Part shown: piece after piece, positions 19,276-29,029 of the stretch | How positions within the stretch are numbered: the first letter of the stretch is position 1 | Layout: every line of letters starts with the position of its first letter | DNA from: an uncultured Prevotellaceae bacterium | Lineage (GTDB): Bacteria; Bacteroidota; Bacteroidia; Bacteroidales; Bacteroidaceae | Length of the DNA: 64,000 nucleotides | Assembly: GCA_946407895.1 (NCBI GenBank) | Contig: CAMJQA010000003.1 | Span: 40,295-104,294 of the forward strand | Direction of reading: 5' to 3' | Translations under genes and position numbers: made by a program | The notes under the pieces: generated by a model | The model's database searches: none | What the model was told of the DNA's origin: nothing | The model's input: only the letters and a program-made list of their open reading frames with translations

Positions 19276-20379
19276 CTATCTGCGTACGAGTGTCGGCCGT
19301 CCGTTTTGGATATAAAGTCCCTGCGCGGGGCGCTCCGTCAGCAGGCGGCCGCAGAGGTCGTAGAGCGGGGCAGCAGGGGCGGGCGCCGGCTTGTCCCCCG
19401 CGGACGCGGCGCTAATCGACGTATCGCCTTCAGCGGGCAGACGGAAGCGCACCATGAGCGGAAAGTGGTCAGAGGGCGCAATGGGGCGACCGTAGTCCTC
19501 GGTGATGATCATCCGGCTCAGCGCCTTCATCCGCTTGAAGAAAACGTAGTCGAACTCCGAGCCGCGGCAGCCCGGGTCGGTAGCCGGCAGCCAGTTGGAC
19601 GCCGTGTGGGTGATGCTCCCCTTGGGCACGCACGACGTTTCGGTGCACAGCGCAGCGTCCACCAGGTAGTAGGCCATGCCAAGCCACGCCTGACGGTGGT
19701 CGGCGCGCCGCATATTGAAGTCGCCCACCACCACGATGGACTCGTCGCCGGCCAGCTCCGCCATCCTGCGCCCGATGAGGCGGCAGCTCTCGATGCCGGA
19801 CTGAGTGGCGCCGTAGTTGGTGTGGGCGACGGCGAAAAAGAAGGCGCCGCCCGATGCCTTGTCGCGCAGCTTCACCCAGGCCAGCGCCCGTGGCAGGTTT
19901 TCGTTCGTCCCCGTCGTCCAGCCGGGCCCCGGCGTGTCGGGGTGCTCGTTGAGGTAGAGCTTTCCCTTGTCGAGCAACTCGTAGCGGTCGCGCCGGTAGA
20001 AAATGACGTTGTGCTCATACTTCCGGCCCTCTCGCTCCACGGCCCAGTCGTCATACTCGGGCAGCATGTCGCGCAGGTCCTGCAGCTGCGACCGCCCCGT
20101 CTGCGGGTCGCTGTTGTTGCCAATCACCTCCTCCATGCCCACGACGTCGAAGGCGTAGTCGTGGACGATGCCACCCACAAACTCTCGGCGGTTGGCCCAC
20201 AGCTTGTCGCCGGCGTCACCATTGGCCGGATTGCAGTATCGTACGTTGAAAGTGGCCATCCGGTGCACGTCCGGCTCCTCCGCCGGGCGGCCGGCGGCCC
20301 TCGCCCCAGTCAGCGCAGCAGTGGCCGGCAGCAGCGCCGCCAGCCACAGAATCTGAAAACATCTCCTTGTCATAATCAT
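19276..20379 (-). CDS. Secreted endonuclease/exonuclease/phosphatase family protein with C-terminal sorting-like tail
   Basis: MATFNVRYCN...VVGMEEVIG...VVVGDFNM...SDHFPLMVRFRL; C-term LYDLCGRLLTERPAQGLYIQNGRPTLVRR. Confidence 0.8.
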   Translation of the reverse strand: MIMTRRCFQILWLAALLPATAALTGARAAGRPAEEPDVHRMATFNVRYCNPANGDAGDKLWANRREFVGGIVHDYAFDVVGMEEVIGNNSDPQTGRSQLQDLRDMLPEYDDWAVEREGRKYEHNVIFYRRDRYELLDKGKLYLNEHPDTPGPGWTTGTNENLPRALAWVKLRDKASGGAFFFAVAHTNYGATQSGIESCRLIGRRMAELAGDESIVVVGDFNMRRADHRQAWLGMAYYLVDAALCTETSCVPKGSITHTASNWLPATDPGCRGSEFDYVFFKRMKALSRMIITEDYGRPIAPSDHFPLMVRFRLPAEGDTSISAASAGDKPAPAPAAPLYDLCGRLLTERPAQGLYIQNGRPTLVRR

Positions 20380-20415
20380 ATAAAGCGTTAGTCGGCGAAT
20401 CATTGCCCGGCGGCG

Positions 20416-20589
20416 TCATGCCCGCGGTTTCCTGAGGCGGCCGCTCTTCCGCAGCGCCTCCGTCAGAATCCACTGTATCTGCCCGTTGGTGCTGCGAAAC
20501 TCGTCGGCGGCCCATGCCTCAATCGCCTGCATGACATCTCCGTCCATGCGCAGGATGAAACTTTTGGTTGTCGATTCCTTCCTCGCCAT
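20416..20589 (-). CDS. Arc-like ribbon-helix-helix protein
   Basis: MARKESTTKSFILRMDGDVMQAIEAWAADEFRSTNGQIQWILTEALRKSGR; ORF-track start is TTG, ATG at 20587-20589. Confidence 0.75.
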   Translation of the reverse strand: MARKESTTKSFILRMDGDVMQAIEAWAADEFRSTNGQIQWILTEALRKSGRLRKPRA

Positions 20590-20594
20590 CAGGT

Positions 20595-20732
20595 TCAACC
20601 GTCATATTCACGCATCAGCACCAGGCTGCTGCCCGTGCCCGCTACCACCTTCCAGCCTTCGTACCCCAGCTGATTCAGCTTCTTTTCGACGAAAAACAGG
20701 GGCGTGATCACTTTGTACTCGTATCGCTTCAT
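20595..20732 (-). CDS. 45-aa DUF4177-like small protein (not in ORF track)
   Basis: MKRYEYKVITPLFFVEKKLNQLGYEGWKVVAGTGSSLVLMREYDG read from the minus strand; stops just before the RHH gene. Confidence 0.7.
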   Translation of the reverse strand: MKRYEYKVITPLFFVEKKLNQLGYEGWKVVAGTGSSLVLMREYDG

Positions 20733-20736
20733 GGCA

Positions 20737-21690
20737 TCAATGATTTAAAGTTCCGGCGTTAACGACGGGCTGCGCCGAGTCGTCGCCGCAGAGTACGACG
20801 AGCAAATTGCTCACCATTGCGGCCTTCTTCTCGTCGTCGAGCTCAACGACATTCTCCTTCGACAGTTTGTCGAGCGCCATCTTCACCATGCTGACAGCAC
20901 CGTCAACAATCTTCTCGCGGGCCGTTATAATCGCCGCAGCCTGTTGCCTCCGCAGCATCACGGCGGCAATTTCGGGCGCATACGCTAAGTAGTTTATGCG
21001 GGCCTCCACCGCCTCCATGCCAGCCATGGCCAGCCGCTCGTTTAGTTTGTCTTTCAGCACTTGGTTGATCTCCTCGCTGCCGTCGCGCAACGTTACCTCG
21101 TGGTCGTCGTTCCCCTCGTTGTCATAGGCATAAAGCCCGGCGACTTCGCGAAGCGCGCTGTCGCTTTGCACCGCCACGAAGTTCTGAAACTTATTCATCC
21201 TCGCGGTGGCGGAATTTCCTACGTTCGCTTGGTTAGATACGTCGGTGTCGATGTCGAATATGGCTTTATAAGTGTCCTTCAGCCGCCATACGAGCACCAA
21301 CCCGATGAGAACGGGATTTCCCACCTTATCGTTAACCTTGATGGGCTCCGCGTTCAAGTTGCGCGCGCGGAGGCTCACGTTCTTCACGCTCATGAAGGGA
21401 TTCAGCCAGAAGAAGCCCGTTTTCCGGAACGTACCGACATAGCGCCCGAAAAAGGTCATAACTTTCGCCTCGTTCGGCTCCAGCATGGCAAATCCGCAAC
21501 TGCAGATGATGGCAGCGATGAAAAGCACGCCCGTTAGCACGAACCACAGGGCGCAGGGACGCCCCGCATCGGCATCCACGATACCTCTCACCAGGAAATA
21601 CAACGTTGCAACGTAAAGCAACACGTCGATGGCACACATCAGGAAGCCGTTCAGCGAGCCTCCATGAAATTCAAATTCTTTACTTTCCAT
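20737..21690 (-). CDS. SPFH/Band 7 domain membrane protein
   Basis: FAMLEPNEAKVMTFFGRYVGTFRKTGFFWLNPFMSVKNVSLRARNLN. Confidence 0.9.
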   Translation of the reverse strand: MESKEFEFHGGSLNGFLMCAIDVLLYVATLYFLVRGIVDADAGRPCALWFVLTGVLFIAAIICSCGFAMLEPNEAKVMTFFGRYVGTFRKTGFFWLNPFMSVKNVSLRARNLNAEPIKVNDKVGNPVLIGLVLVWRLKDTYKAIFDIDTDVSNQANVGNSATARMNKFQNFVAVQSDSALREVAGLYAYDNEGNDDHEVTLRDGSEEINQVLKDKLNERLAMAGMEAVEARINYLAYAPEIAAVMLRRQQAAAIITAREKIVDGAVSMVKMALDKLSKENVVELDDEKKAAMVSNLLVVLCGDDSAQPVVNAGTLNH

Positions 21691-21867
21691 ACTCTCGATT
21701 TTAAATATAATACAAATATTTTGATATCATTTTGCTATCACGGTGCAAAAATACAAAGATTTTTCCGTCCCGCGCAAGGAAACGGAAAAAAATTAAGGAA
21801 ATTTAACAGGAAACAAAGCGCGGCAAATCAGCTTCGCCAAACGCTGAATCGTTACAAAGCCGGCAAA

Positions 21868-22959
21868 TCAGCGCTTCACGAGCCCGATCTTCAGATTAAG
21901 TTTTAGGAAGTAAGCGCCGTTCTCCCGCTCCAGGTAGCCGTACTTGCTGTCGTCGGGCAGCGATTTCTCAAGCCTCGTATGGGTGAACAGGTAATTGCCA
22001 AACGTCTGCTCGTCGGCCCGCGTATAGAGCAACATCTTTCCGGCAGGATCCACCATCACGTAACCGCCGATGGCACCGTGGGAGCCGTCAAAAACCTTGG
22101 CCGGCCTCATGCCCCACGCAGCGGCAAGCAGCAACTGCCTGATCTTGTAGCGGTAAAGGCCATGCTTCCTGACGAGCTCGTCCTTCACCTTAAGCGGATT
22201 CCTTTCCTCCAGGACGCCGGCCAGCTCGTCGATGCGCGCCGTACCGTCAAGGTGCAACGACATCAGCATACTCGCAAGAATGCGCGGCAGGTTGGTATCC
22301 AGCACAAGCAGGTTGCTCTTGAAAATTTTATCGGCGACGTCGCTGTACTTCAGTATGCCGCCCAGGCTCTGTATGTAGAGAATGCGCCGCGCCACCTCGG
22401 CCACGTTATCGGGCTGCTCCGTCCAATTGATTTTATGCACGGCCGGACCGCTGAAGCGCACGCCCGTCTGCTCGAACTTCAGATTGGCCGTCCGCCCGCC
22501 GTCGAGCAGGGGCAGATAGCCGCACAGCCTACTCTGTATACGCAGCCCCACGAGCGGGGCATCAACGCTCCATAGCGCAATGTGCATGTCGGTGCGATCA
22601 TCCGTTTGCGCCTCCATATCATAAATCTGCAGGGCATCCAGGAAAGGCTCCAGGTCGCTCAGGTCGAGCCTCTCCTCCGAGAGCCGGTCCCTGTCGGTCA
22701 GCAAGCGACGAATCCACTCGGCAGCCACCTGGAAATCATCGCGCGGAAAGCGCGCATCTATCTCCGCGCCGACAATGTGAACCTCGCCCTCCTCAATCAC
22801 ATAGCGGCGCATTCCGTTATGCTCGCGGCGCACTATCATAGCCACCGGAGCCTGCCCCGCGGCCTCGCCCCCGGCGTCACCCGTCTCAATCGTTCCCTCA
22901 GCCAAAAGACTGAACAGTACATACAGTTCGTTTGCCTCGCGGCGTGTTGCTTCCAGCAT
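21868..22959 (-). CDS. HpaII-family restriction endonuclease-like protein, no adjacent methyltransferase
   Basis: ELYVLFSLLAEGTI...LSLSDLEPFLDAL-type region, HIALWSVDAPLVGLRIQSRLCGYLPLLDGGRTANLKFEQTGVRFSGPAVHKIN resembles HpaII-type enzymes; start trimmed to MLEATRREA. Confidence 0.55.
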   Translation of the reverse strand: MLEATRREANELYVLFSLLAEGTIETGDAGGEAAGQAPVAMIVRREHNGMRRYVIEEGEVHIVGAEIDARFPRDDFQVAAEWIRRLLTDRDRLSEERLDLSDLEPFLDALQIYDMEAQTDDRTDMHIALWSVDAPLVGLRIQSRLCGYLPLLDGGRTANLKFEQTGVRFSGPAVHKINWTEQPDNVAEVARRILYIQSLGGILKYSDVADKIFKSNLLVLDTNLPRILASMLMSLHLDGTARIDELAGVLEERNPLKVKDELVRKHGLYRYKIRQLLLAAAWGMRPAKVFDGSHGAIGGYVMVDPAGKMLLYTRADEQTFGNYLFTHTRLEKSLPDDSKYGYLERENGAYFLKLNLKIGLVKR

Positions 22960-23070
22960 AATTTCTATCGTTTTATTCACTTTCTGGTCACAAAAATACA
23001 AATAATTCGCCGAAATGTAGTACCTTTGCCCAGAAAATTCACAAAAAAACTATTTACCATTGTAATTATT

Positions 23071-23646
23071 ATGGCAAACGAGACAAGCAACAAGTACATT
23101 ACGGTCGCCTACAAGCTCTATGCTCCAATGGAGGGCAACGACCACGAGCTCATCGAGGAGGCAACGGCCGAGCACCCCTTCCAGTTCATCTCGGGCATGG
23201 GCCTGGCCCTCGACGCCTTCGAGCGCATCATCACCGCCACCGAGAAGGGCGGCACCTTCGACTTCACGCTGAGCATCGACGAGGCTTACGGACCATACGT
23301 GGAGGAAGGCGTGCAGAAGCTGCCGCGCAGCACCTTCGAGATTGACGGCAAGCTGAACAAGAAATACATCTACGAGGGAGCCGTCGTGCCCCTGATGAAC
23401 GCCGACGGCGAGCGCTTCAACGGCACCATCGCCGAGATTACCGAAAAGGAAATCACCGTTGACCTGAACCACCCTCTGGCCGGCAAGCCCCTGAACTTCG
23501 TGGGCACGGTGACGGAGAACCGCGAGGCCACCAACGAGGAGATTCAGGAGATGGTGAAGGCCATGAGCGGCGGATGTGGCGGTTGCGGCGGTTGCGGCGG
23601 CGACTGCGAGGGCGGCTGCTCGGGCTGCAACGGCTGCCAGGCCTGA
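23071..23646 (+). CDS. FKBP-type peptidyl-prolyl isomerase, SlyD-like, with Cys/Gly-rich tail
   Basis: SGMGLALDAFERIITATEKGGTFDFTLSIDEAYGPY...; tail GGCGGCGGCGGDCEGGCSGCNGCQA. Confidence 0.9.
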   Translation: MANETSNKYITVAYKLYAPMEGNDHELIEEATAEHPFQFISGMGLALDAFERIITATEKGGTFDFTLSIDEAYGPYVEEGVQKLPRSTFEIDGKLNKKYIYEGAVVPLMNADGERFNGTIAEITEKEITVDLNHPLAGKPLNFVGTVTENREATNEEIQEMVKAMSGGCGGCGGCGGDCEGGCSGCNGCQA

Positions 23647-23685
23647 TACTCCACTATTCCCGAACCCCTTTCCCTCAACCCACAC

Positions 23686-24759
23686 ATGAATACTTTCGGA
23701 CACATATTCCGCCTGACCACCTTCGGCGAGAGTCACGGCCCGGCCATAGGCGGCGTCATTGACGGCATGCCCGCCGGCATAGAGGTCGATACGGCCTTCA
23801 TACAGGCGCAGCTGGACCGCAGGCGCCCCGGGCAGAGCAAGCTGACTACCGCCCGCCAGGAGGCCGACCAAGTGGAACTGCTCAGCGGCGTATTCGAAGG
23901 CCTGACAACGGGCTGCCCCATCGGTTTCCTGGTACGCAACACGAACCAGCACAGCCACGACTATGAAGAGATGCGCAATCTGTTCCGTCCCAGCCACGCC
24001 GACTACACCTACACGCAGAAGTACGGCATCCGCGACCATCGCGGAGGCGGGCGAAGCTCGGCCCGCGAGACTATAAGCCGCGTAGTGGGCGGCGCCTTGG
24101 CCATGCTGGCCCTGCGGCAGAAGGGCATCACCATTCAGGCCTTCACACAGCAGGTGGGACACATCTCGCTGCCCGGCACCTACCAGGACTACGACCTGAG
24201 CCAGACGGAGCAGAACCCTGTGCGATGCCCCGATGCGGCTATTGCCGAACAGATGGCACAGCTCATCACCGAGGTGAAGGCTGAGGGCGACACGATAGGC
24301 GGCGTCATCGCCTGCGTCATAAAAGGCTGTCCCGCCGGGCTGGGCGAACCTGTGTTCGGCAAGCTGCACGCAGCCCTGGGCAGCGCCATGCTCAGCATCA
24401 ATGCCGTGAAGGGCTTCGAGTATGGCGCAGGCTTTGCCGGTGTTGTCCAACGCGGTTCGGAGCAGAACGACGTCTTCGTTCCCGACGGACGGGGAGGCAT
24501 CACCACGCGAACGAACCGCAGCGGAGGCATACAGGGCGGCATCAGCAACGGACAGGACATCTACTTCCGCGTAGCCTTCAAGCCCGTAGCCACCCTGCTC
24601 CGACCGCAGGAGACGGTGGACAAGGACGGGCAGAGGGCCACCCTGACGGCCCGCGGACGACACGACCCCTGCGTACTGCCCAGGGCCGTGCCCGTAGTAG
24701 AGGCTATGGCAGCTATGACCATCCTGGACTTCCTGCTACGCCAGGCCTGCAACCGATGA
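23686..24759 (+). CDS. aroC: Chorismate synthase
   Basis: [34 protein letters not shown]...[23 protein letters not shown]. Confidence 0.97.
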   Translation: MNTFGHIFRLTTFGESHGPAIGGVIDGMPAGIEVDTAFIQAQLDRRRPGQSKLTTARQEADQVELLSGVFEGLTTGCPIGFLVRNTNQHSHDYEEMRNLFRPSHADYTYTQKYGIRDHRGGGRSSARETISRVVGGALAMLALRQKGITIQAFTQQVGHISLPGTYQDYDLSQTEQNPVRCPDAAIAEQMAQLITEVKAEGDTIGGVIACVIKGCPAGLGEPVFGKLHAALGSAMLSINAVKGFEYGAGFAGVVQRGSEQNDVFVPDGRGGITTRTNRSGGIQGGISNGQDIYFRVAFKPVATLLRPQETVDKDGQRATLTARGRHDPCVLPRAVPVVEAMAAMTILDFLLRQACNR

Positions 24760-24772
24760 AAAACGCCACAGA

Positions 24773-25498
24773 ATGAACGACAGCATATTCCAGCGCGCCG
24801 AACTGCTGCTTGGGACGCAGATGATGGAGCGCATTGCCCGCCAGCGCGTCATCATCTTCGGCGTGGGCGGCGTAGGCTCCTGGTGCGCCGAGGGACTGGT
24901 GCGCTCGGGCATTAGGCAGCTCACCATCGTCGATAACGACTGCGTCTGCCTATCGAACGTAAACCGGCAGCTGATGGCTACGACCAAGACGGTGGGAAGG
25001 CCCAAGGTGGAGGCCCTGCGAGAGCATCTGCTGGAGATAAATCCCGAGGCGCAGATAACGCCCTTGCAGATGACTTACAGCGCCGACTCGGCGGCCGGGT
25101 TCCAGCTGGAGACCTACGACTACATCATCGATGCCATTGATTCGCTGGAGCACAAGTGCAACCTCATCCTGCACGCCACTTCGCTCGACGCCCGCTTCTT
25201 CTCGAGCATGGGCGCAGCGCTGAAGCTGAACCCCCTGTCGATACAGGTGGCCGAGTTCTGGAAGGTAAAGGGATGCCCGCTGGCCCGCGCCCTGCGCAAG
25301 CGCTTCAAGCGCATGCAGAAGTTTCCCCGGCGGAAGTTTCAATGCGTATTTAGTGAGGAACACCTGCAGAACCAGCAGCCCGACGAAGCCAACGGAACGG
25401 TTCTGCACGTTACGGGCACATTCGGCTTCGTCCTGTCGGGCCTTGTCATTCAGGATATTCTGCACAGAGCACAGCCTTCAGCGGCAGGTGGTCGCTGA
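24773..25498 (+). CDS. tcdA: tRNA threonylcarbamoyladenosine dehydratase (ThiF/E1-like)
   Basis: VIIFGVGGVGSWCAEGLVRSGIRQLTIVDNDCVCLSNVNRQLMATTKTVGRPKVE. Confidence 0.85.
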   Translation: MNDSIFQRAELLLGTQMMERIARQRVIIFGVGGVGSWCAEGLVRSGIRQLTIVDNDCVCLSNVNRQLMATTKTVGRPKVEALREHLLEINPEAQITPLQMTYSADSAAGFQLETYDYIIDAIDSLEHKCNLILHATSLDARFFSSMGAALKLNPLSIQVAEFWKVKGCPLARALRKRFKRMQKFPRRKFQCVFSEEHLQNQQPDEANGTVLHVTGTFGFVLSGLVIQDILHRAQPSAAGGR

Positions 25499-26495
25499 AG
25501 CCTCCGGCATAGGACGGACCCCGGAAGGTGCGCCACGGACGGCCCTGTTCGTCGAGCAGGAAGGAGTACTTCAGCGGTCTTGCCCTGCCATCCCTGACAT
25601 TCCTGAATAACGTATCGCTTACCAGGATATGATCCAGGTAGCCCCATTGACCCTGGAAGAAATAGGTGCCCTGCGCCTTCCGCAATTCGCGTTTCTGCTG
25701 GGGCATCAGGCTCCTGAGGGGCGGACAGAGCTGGCGGAACAGAGGGTCGCGCGGCTCGGAATTGAAATCACCCATTACCAGAACAGGCTTCCCGGCCAGC
25801 GAGTCAACCGTATGGCGTAACGTCTGTACGGCCAGTTTGCGATGCCGGCCGCTGCCCTTGTGATAACCGGCCCGGCTGGGCAGGTGAACCACCACAACAT
25901 GTAGCGTATCGCCCGCGGGGAGCCGTCCGCTGACACAGAGAATGTCGCGCGTAGGATGGAAGCCGTGCTGAACGGAGGGGAAGCGCACGGAATGAAAGCC
26001 GAGCAGGCGGAAGCGTTCGGGCTGATAGAGGAGGGCAACGTCCACTCCCCGCTCGTCGCCGCTCTCCGTCATCACATACTCGTAACCCGCCCGGCGCAGG
26101 GTGCTGCGGCGGGTCAGGTCGTGCAGAACCGTGTCGTTCTCCACCTCGCAAAGGCCGACGATGCTTGGCCACTGGCCCTCCTCCTCGGCCACCGCGGCCA
26201 GAGTGCGCGAGACGTCGTCCAGCTTGTGCCAGTAGCGACGGCGCGTCCAGAGGTGCGAGCCCTCGGGCAGGAAGTCGTAGTCGTTCTTCAGCGTATCGTG
26301 CCGGCAGTCGAAGAGGTTCTCCACGTTCCAGAAGAGCACGACGTCCTTCCTCCCTTCCCCCTCGTTGTTTCTCCCCGGCGAATCCGGCCAGAACGCCTCC
26401 CCGGCCACGCTCCCCTGCCCCACCAGCAGGCAGGCCGCCAGAGCCGGGAGCCATCGCCGGCAGGCCATGACGACTATGATCCACCTGCTGGTCAT
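25446..26495 (-). CDS. Endonuclease/exonuclease/phosphatase family protein
   Basis: VVLFWNVENLFDCRHD...IVGLCEVENDTVL...KPVLVMGDFNSEP...FSDHLPLKAVL; 3' end overlaps convergent tcdA. Confidence 0.85.
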   Translation of the reverse strand: MTSRWIIVVMACRRWLPALAACLLVGQGSVAGEAFWPDSPGRNNEGEGRKDVVLFWNVENLFDCRHDTLKNDYDFLPEGSHLWTRRRYWHKLDDVSRTLAAVAEEEGQWPSIVGLCEVENDTVLHDLTRRSTLRRAGYEYVMTESGDERGVDVALLYQPERFRLLGFHSVRFPSVQHGFHPTRDILCVSGRLPAGDTLHVVVVHLPSRAGYHKGSGRHRKLAVQTLRHTVDSLAGKPVLVMGDFNSEPRDPLFRQLCPPLRSLMPQQKRELRKAQGTYFFQGQWGYLDHILVSDTLFRNVRDGRARPLKYSFLLDEQGRPWRTFRGPSYAGGFSDHLPLKAVLCAEYPE

Positions 26496-27250
26496 CCCTC
26501 CACCCCCTCTCCGGCAACGCTTCTGAGCGAGAAGACGTCGGTATCGTAGCGTTTCAGTTCCCGCTCGCATTGCGTAGCTGTGCCGCGCAAGGCCTCATCC
26601 AGCAGGGCGTGGAAGCGCGGCCCGTGGTTCATCTCCACCAGGTGGGTCAGCTCGTGCTGCATCACATAGTCCTGCAGGTGGTGCGGCAAGAGCATCAGGT
26701 AGAGGCTCAGGTTGATGTTTCCCCGGCTGCTGCAGCTGCCCCAGCGCCCCTTCGTCTTGTGGATGCTGAGCGCCTTGTAGTCGAGTCCACGCGCCTGGGC
26801 CATAGCCCGCAGGCGGGGAGGGAACAATACGCGGGCGTGCTGGCGCAGGCTTTCCTCAATCATCCGCACCAGCCACTCCTGCACATACCCGGGCGAGAAG
26901 TCTTGCCCCGGCGGATAGTGGCAGACGAGCTGGCCGCGCCGCTGGCGCATCGTCAGGCGGCTGACGCGGCTCTCCTCCATACGGAACGTGAATGCCTCGG
27001 CCTCGATGCGGAAGCCTGGCTCTATCAGGCGGGTGGCGGTGCGCTCCTGGTCGCGGTTCAGCATACCGAGCAGGCGGGGGCGCAGTCCCTCTACGGCCTT
27101 CTGGGCATCGGAGCGGGAGAAGCGGGGCGGGCAGGAGCAGACGAGCTGCCCCTCCCGCACGCGGAAGGTGAATCGCGTGGCGCGTGCATTGGTCCGAAAG
27201 TGTATCGTACCCAGCTCGCGGTCTTGTATGATGAGTTCTGCCTGGGGCAT
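26492..27250 (-). CDS. YgjP-like/M48-type metallopeptidase (DUF45)
   Basis: KGRWGSCSSRGNINLSLYLMLLPHHLQDYVMQHELTHLVEMNHGPRF. Confidence 0.9.
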   Translation of the reverse strand: MPQAELIIQDRELGTIHFRTNARATRFTFRVREGQLVCSCPPRFSRSDAQKAVEGLRPRLLGMLNRDQERTATRLIEPGFRIEAEAFTFRMEESRVSRLTMRQRRGQLVCHYPPGQDFSPGYVQEWLVRMIEESLRQHARVLFPPRLRAMAQARGLDYKALSIHKTKGRWGSCSSRGNINLSLYLMLLPHHLQDYVMQHELTHLVEMNHGPRFHALLDEALRGTATQCERELKRYDTDVFSLRSVAGEGVEG

Positions 27251-27403
27251 AATGAGCCGTTTCTGCCTGCAAAAATACACATATTTTCCGAGACGGAGGG
27301 CCAAAGGCAAGGAAAAAAAACATAAACACCACCTTGATTATTATCGCCTACGGGCTGAAAAAGTTTCCGACCCCCTGGGAAAAATTTTTCCCGCCCGGGA
27401 TAT

Positions 27404-27476
27404 ATTTTCCGTTCAAAGACCTGAAACATACGTTCAAGGACCTGAAACATACGTTCAAAGACTTTGAACGGAAAAT
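27404..27476. repeat. 21-bp tandem repeat bracketed by a 15-bp inverted repeat
   Basis: gttcaaRgac at 27411, 27432, 27453; ATTTTCCGTTCAAAG (27404-27418) vs CTTTGAACGGAAAAT (27462-27476). Confidence 0.85.
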
Positions 27477-27590
27477 TCTACCGGGGATAGGGAAAATCTG
27501 GAGCCGGAGAAAGGCAAAATCTGATTGCCAGGCAAGGGAAACCTGATGCCGGAGGAAGGCTTTTACGCAAGGCGGGAGCAGAAAAAGAAA

Positions 27591-27620
27591 CTCCCGCAGC
27601 GCTTCGCAGCGTAGCGGGAG
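27591..27620 (-). terminator. Terminator-like hairpin
   Basis: CTCCCGC ... GCGGGAG downstream of the minus-strand 27671 gene. Confidence 0.65.
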
Positions 27621-27670
27621 GGCGGAATTCCAATTATGCTTAAAAACTTTTGTTTCCCACTCCGGAGCGC

Positions 27671-28600
27671 CTACTTCTTCTTGTCCAACACTTTGTGTCC
27701 CAGCTTGCTGGCGGCTTCCAGATAAATTATACCCGACATCTTCTCGCCCTTGTTTTTGTTCTGGTAGTTCTTTATGGTAGCGTCGATGTCTTCCAGAATG
27801 GCATGCAGTACTATGGGATCCTCCGTATCGGATTCCAGGGTTTCCTGCCACTTCTCGAGGAAGAGGATGGCATAGGAGGGGTTGGGCTTGTCGATGCCTA
27901 TTTGGTGCAGCATCGTCACCAACGTGCTGGGGCGTGACGGCGCAGTGGTCTTCTCAGTCTTCGTAGCCTTCGTAGCCTTCGTGACCTTCGTGTCTATCGA
28001 GGAAAAAGCCTTCGAAATAGCTTTGCCTGCTTCCGATTCATCCACAAACTCTACCTCGTCGTTAGGGCCTTCCACCACGATGATGCTGCCTATGTAGGCG
28101 TACTTCTCGTCCCCACTCAGCTCCCAGTATTTCAGGCCCAGGAATTCGTCCTTCCCAATCTTCCTGCCCACCGACTTGGAACTGGACGAAAGGATTGTGG
28201 GGCCTTCCTTCCACCCAGGGCCATAATATATCGGCGTGGCCGCTGTTGCAAGCTTGAAAAGGCGCAACTTGCTCAGGCTTAGGTCCTCACTCCTTTGTGA
28301 ATCACTTTTGGCAGATGTCGAAACCGTAACCGTCTGCCCGAGAACTTTTTCCCCGAAATCCTCTACCAACCGGTCCAGGAGCGGTTTTTGCTTCCGGGTA
28401 AGCAGGAAGGAGTAGATATGGAGCGTCCAATATTTTTTTTCTTGTTGGGTTTGGCAGGAAAAGTAACGATCCCTTGGCTGAACGGCGATTTCCTTGTTCG
28501 TACGGAAAGCGTCAATAGCCTTTCTCAAATCATTCTGTGCTGCCACGCCTGCGGCAAAGGTGCACAGCATTGCCATTGCGATAAAAAATTTTCTTGCCAT
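27671..28600 (-). CDS. Secreted protein of unknown function
   Basis: Signal peptide MARKFFIAMAMLCTFAAGVAAQ; lies after the sigma/anti-sigma pair. Confidence 0.6.
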   Translation of the reverse strand: MARKFFIAMAMLCTFAAGVAAQNDLRKAIDAFRTNKEIAVQPRDRYFSCQTQQEKKYWTLHIYSFLLTRKQKPLLDRLVEDFGEKVLGQTVTVSTSAKSDSQRSEDLSLSKLRLFKLATAATPIYYGPGWKEGPTILSSSSKSVGRKIGKDEFLGLKYWELSGDEKYAYIGSIIVVEGPNDEVEFVDESEAGKAISKAFSSIDTKVTKATKATKTEKTTAPSRPSTLVTMLHQIGIDKPNPSYAILFLEKWQETLESDTEDPIVLHAILEDIDATIKNYQNKNKGEKMSGIIYLEAASKLGHKVLDKKK

Positions 28601-28624
28601 ATCTCTGTGTTTTTTTTGTTTAAC

Positions 28625-29029
28625 TTAATCAATTGCTGTATAAATTCTGGCTTCGGCTTCTGACTGGGCCTCCATGACGCTTTGCATCACATGCTCGTGC
28701 TCCAGCCGGACGCGCTCCATCAGTATTTGCTCGTTCAGCAAGGCTTGCTGTTCTGCCTGCCTGTAGAACTGCTCCATCCGCTGCCGTTCCGGCGAGATGT
28801 GGGCTGTGGGGTGAGCCTCTCCCCAGCCCACTATCCATATAGTTCCTATGAACAGCGAGGCGGCTATGCCTCCAACCGTGGCCCATCGGACAATCGACGT
28901 CCGCCTCCTGCGGCTGTCCATCCGGGCCTTCACCCGCCGGGCGAAGTCCTGGGGAAGGTCAGGCGACTGCTCGTTGCGCCTAAGTATGGCCTGGCGCAGG
29001 GTCTGTTCGAATGCTTCTTCCTTCTTCAT
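28625..29029 (-). CDS. Small single-pass membrane protein, probable anti-sigma factor partner
   Basis: TM segment VRWATVGGIAASLFIGTIWIVG; overlaps the sigma factor gene end by 4 bp. Confidence 0.55.
   Translation of the reverse strand: MKKEEAFEQTLRQAILRRNEQSPDLPQDFARRVKARMDSRRRRTSIVRWATVGGIAASLFIGTIWIVGWGEAHPTAHISPERQRMEQFYRQAEQQALLNEQILMERVRLEHEHVMQSVMEAQSEAEARIYTAID

Noticed and set aside
23050-24663. 537-aa minus-strand ORF
   Set aside because: It is antisense to the FKBP and aroC genes, which have clear family matches; long antisense frames are expected at this GC content.
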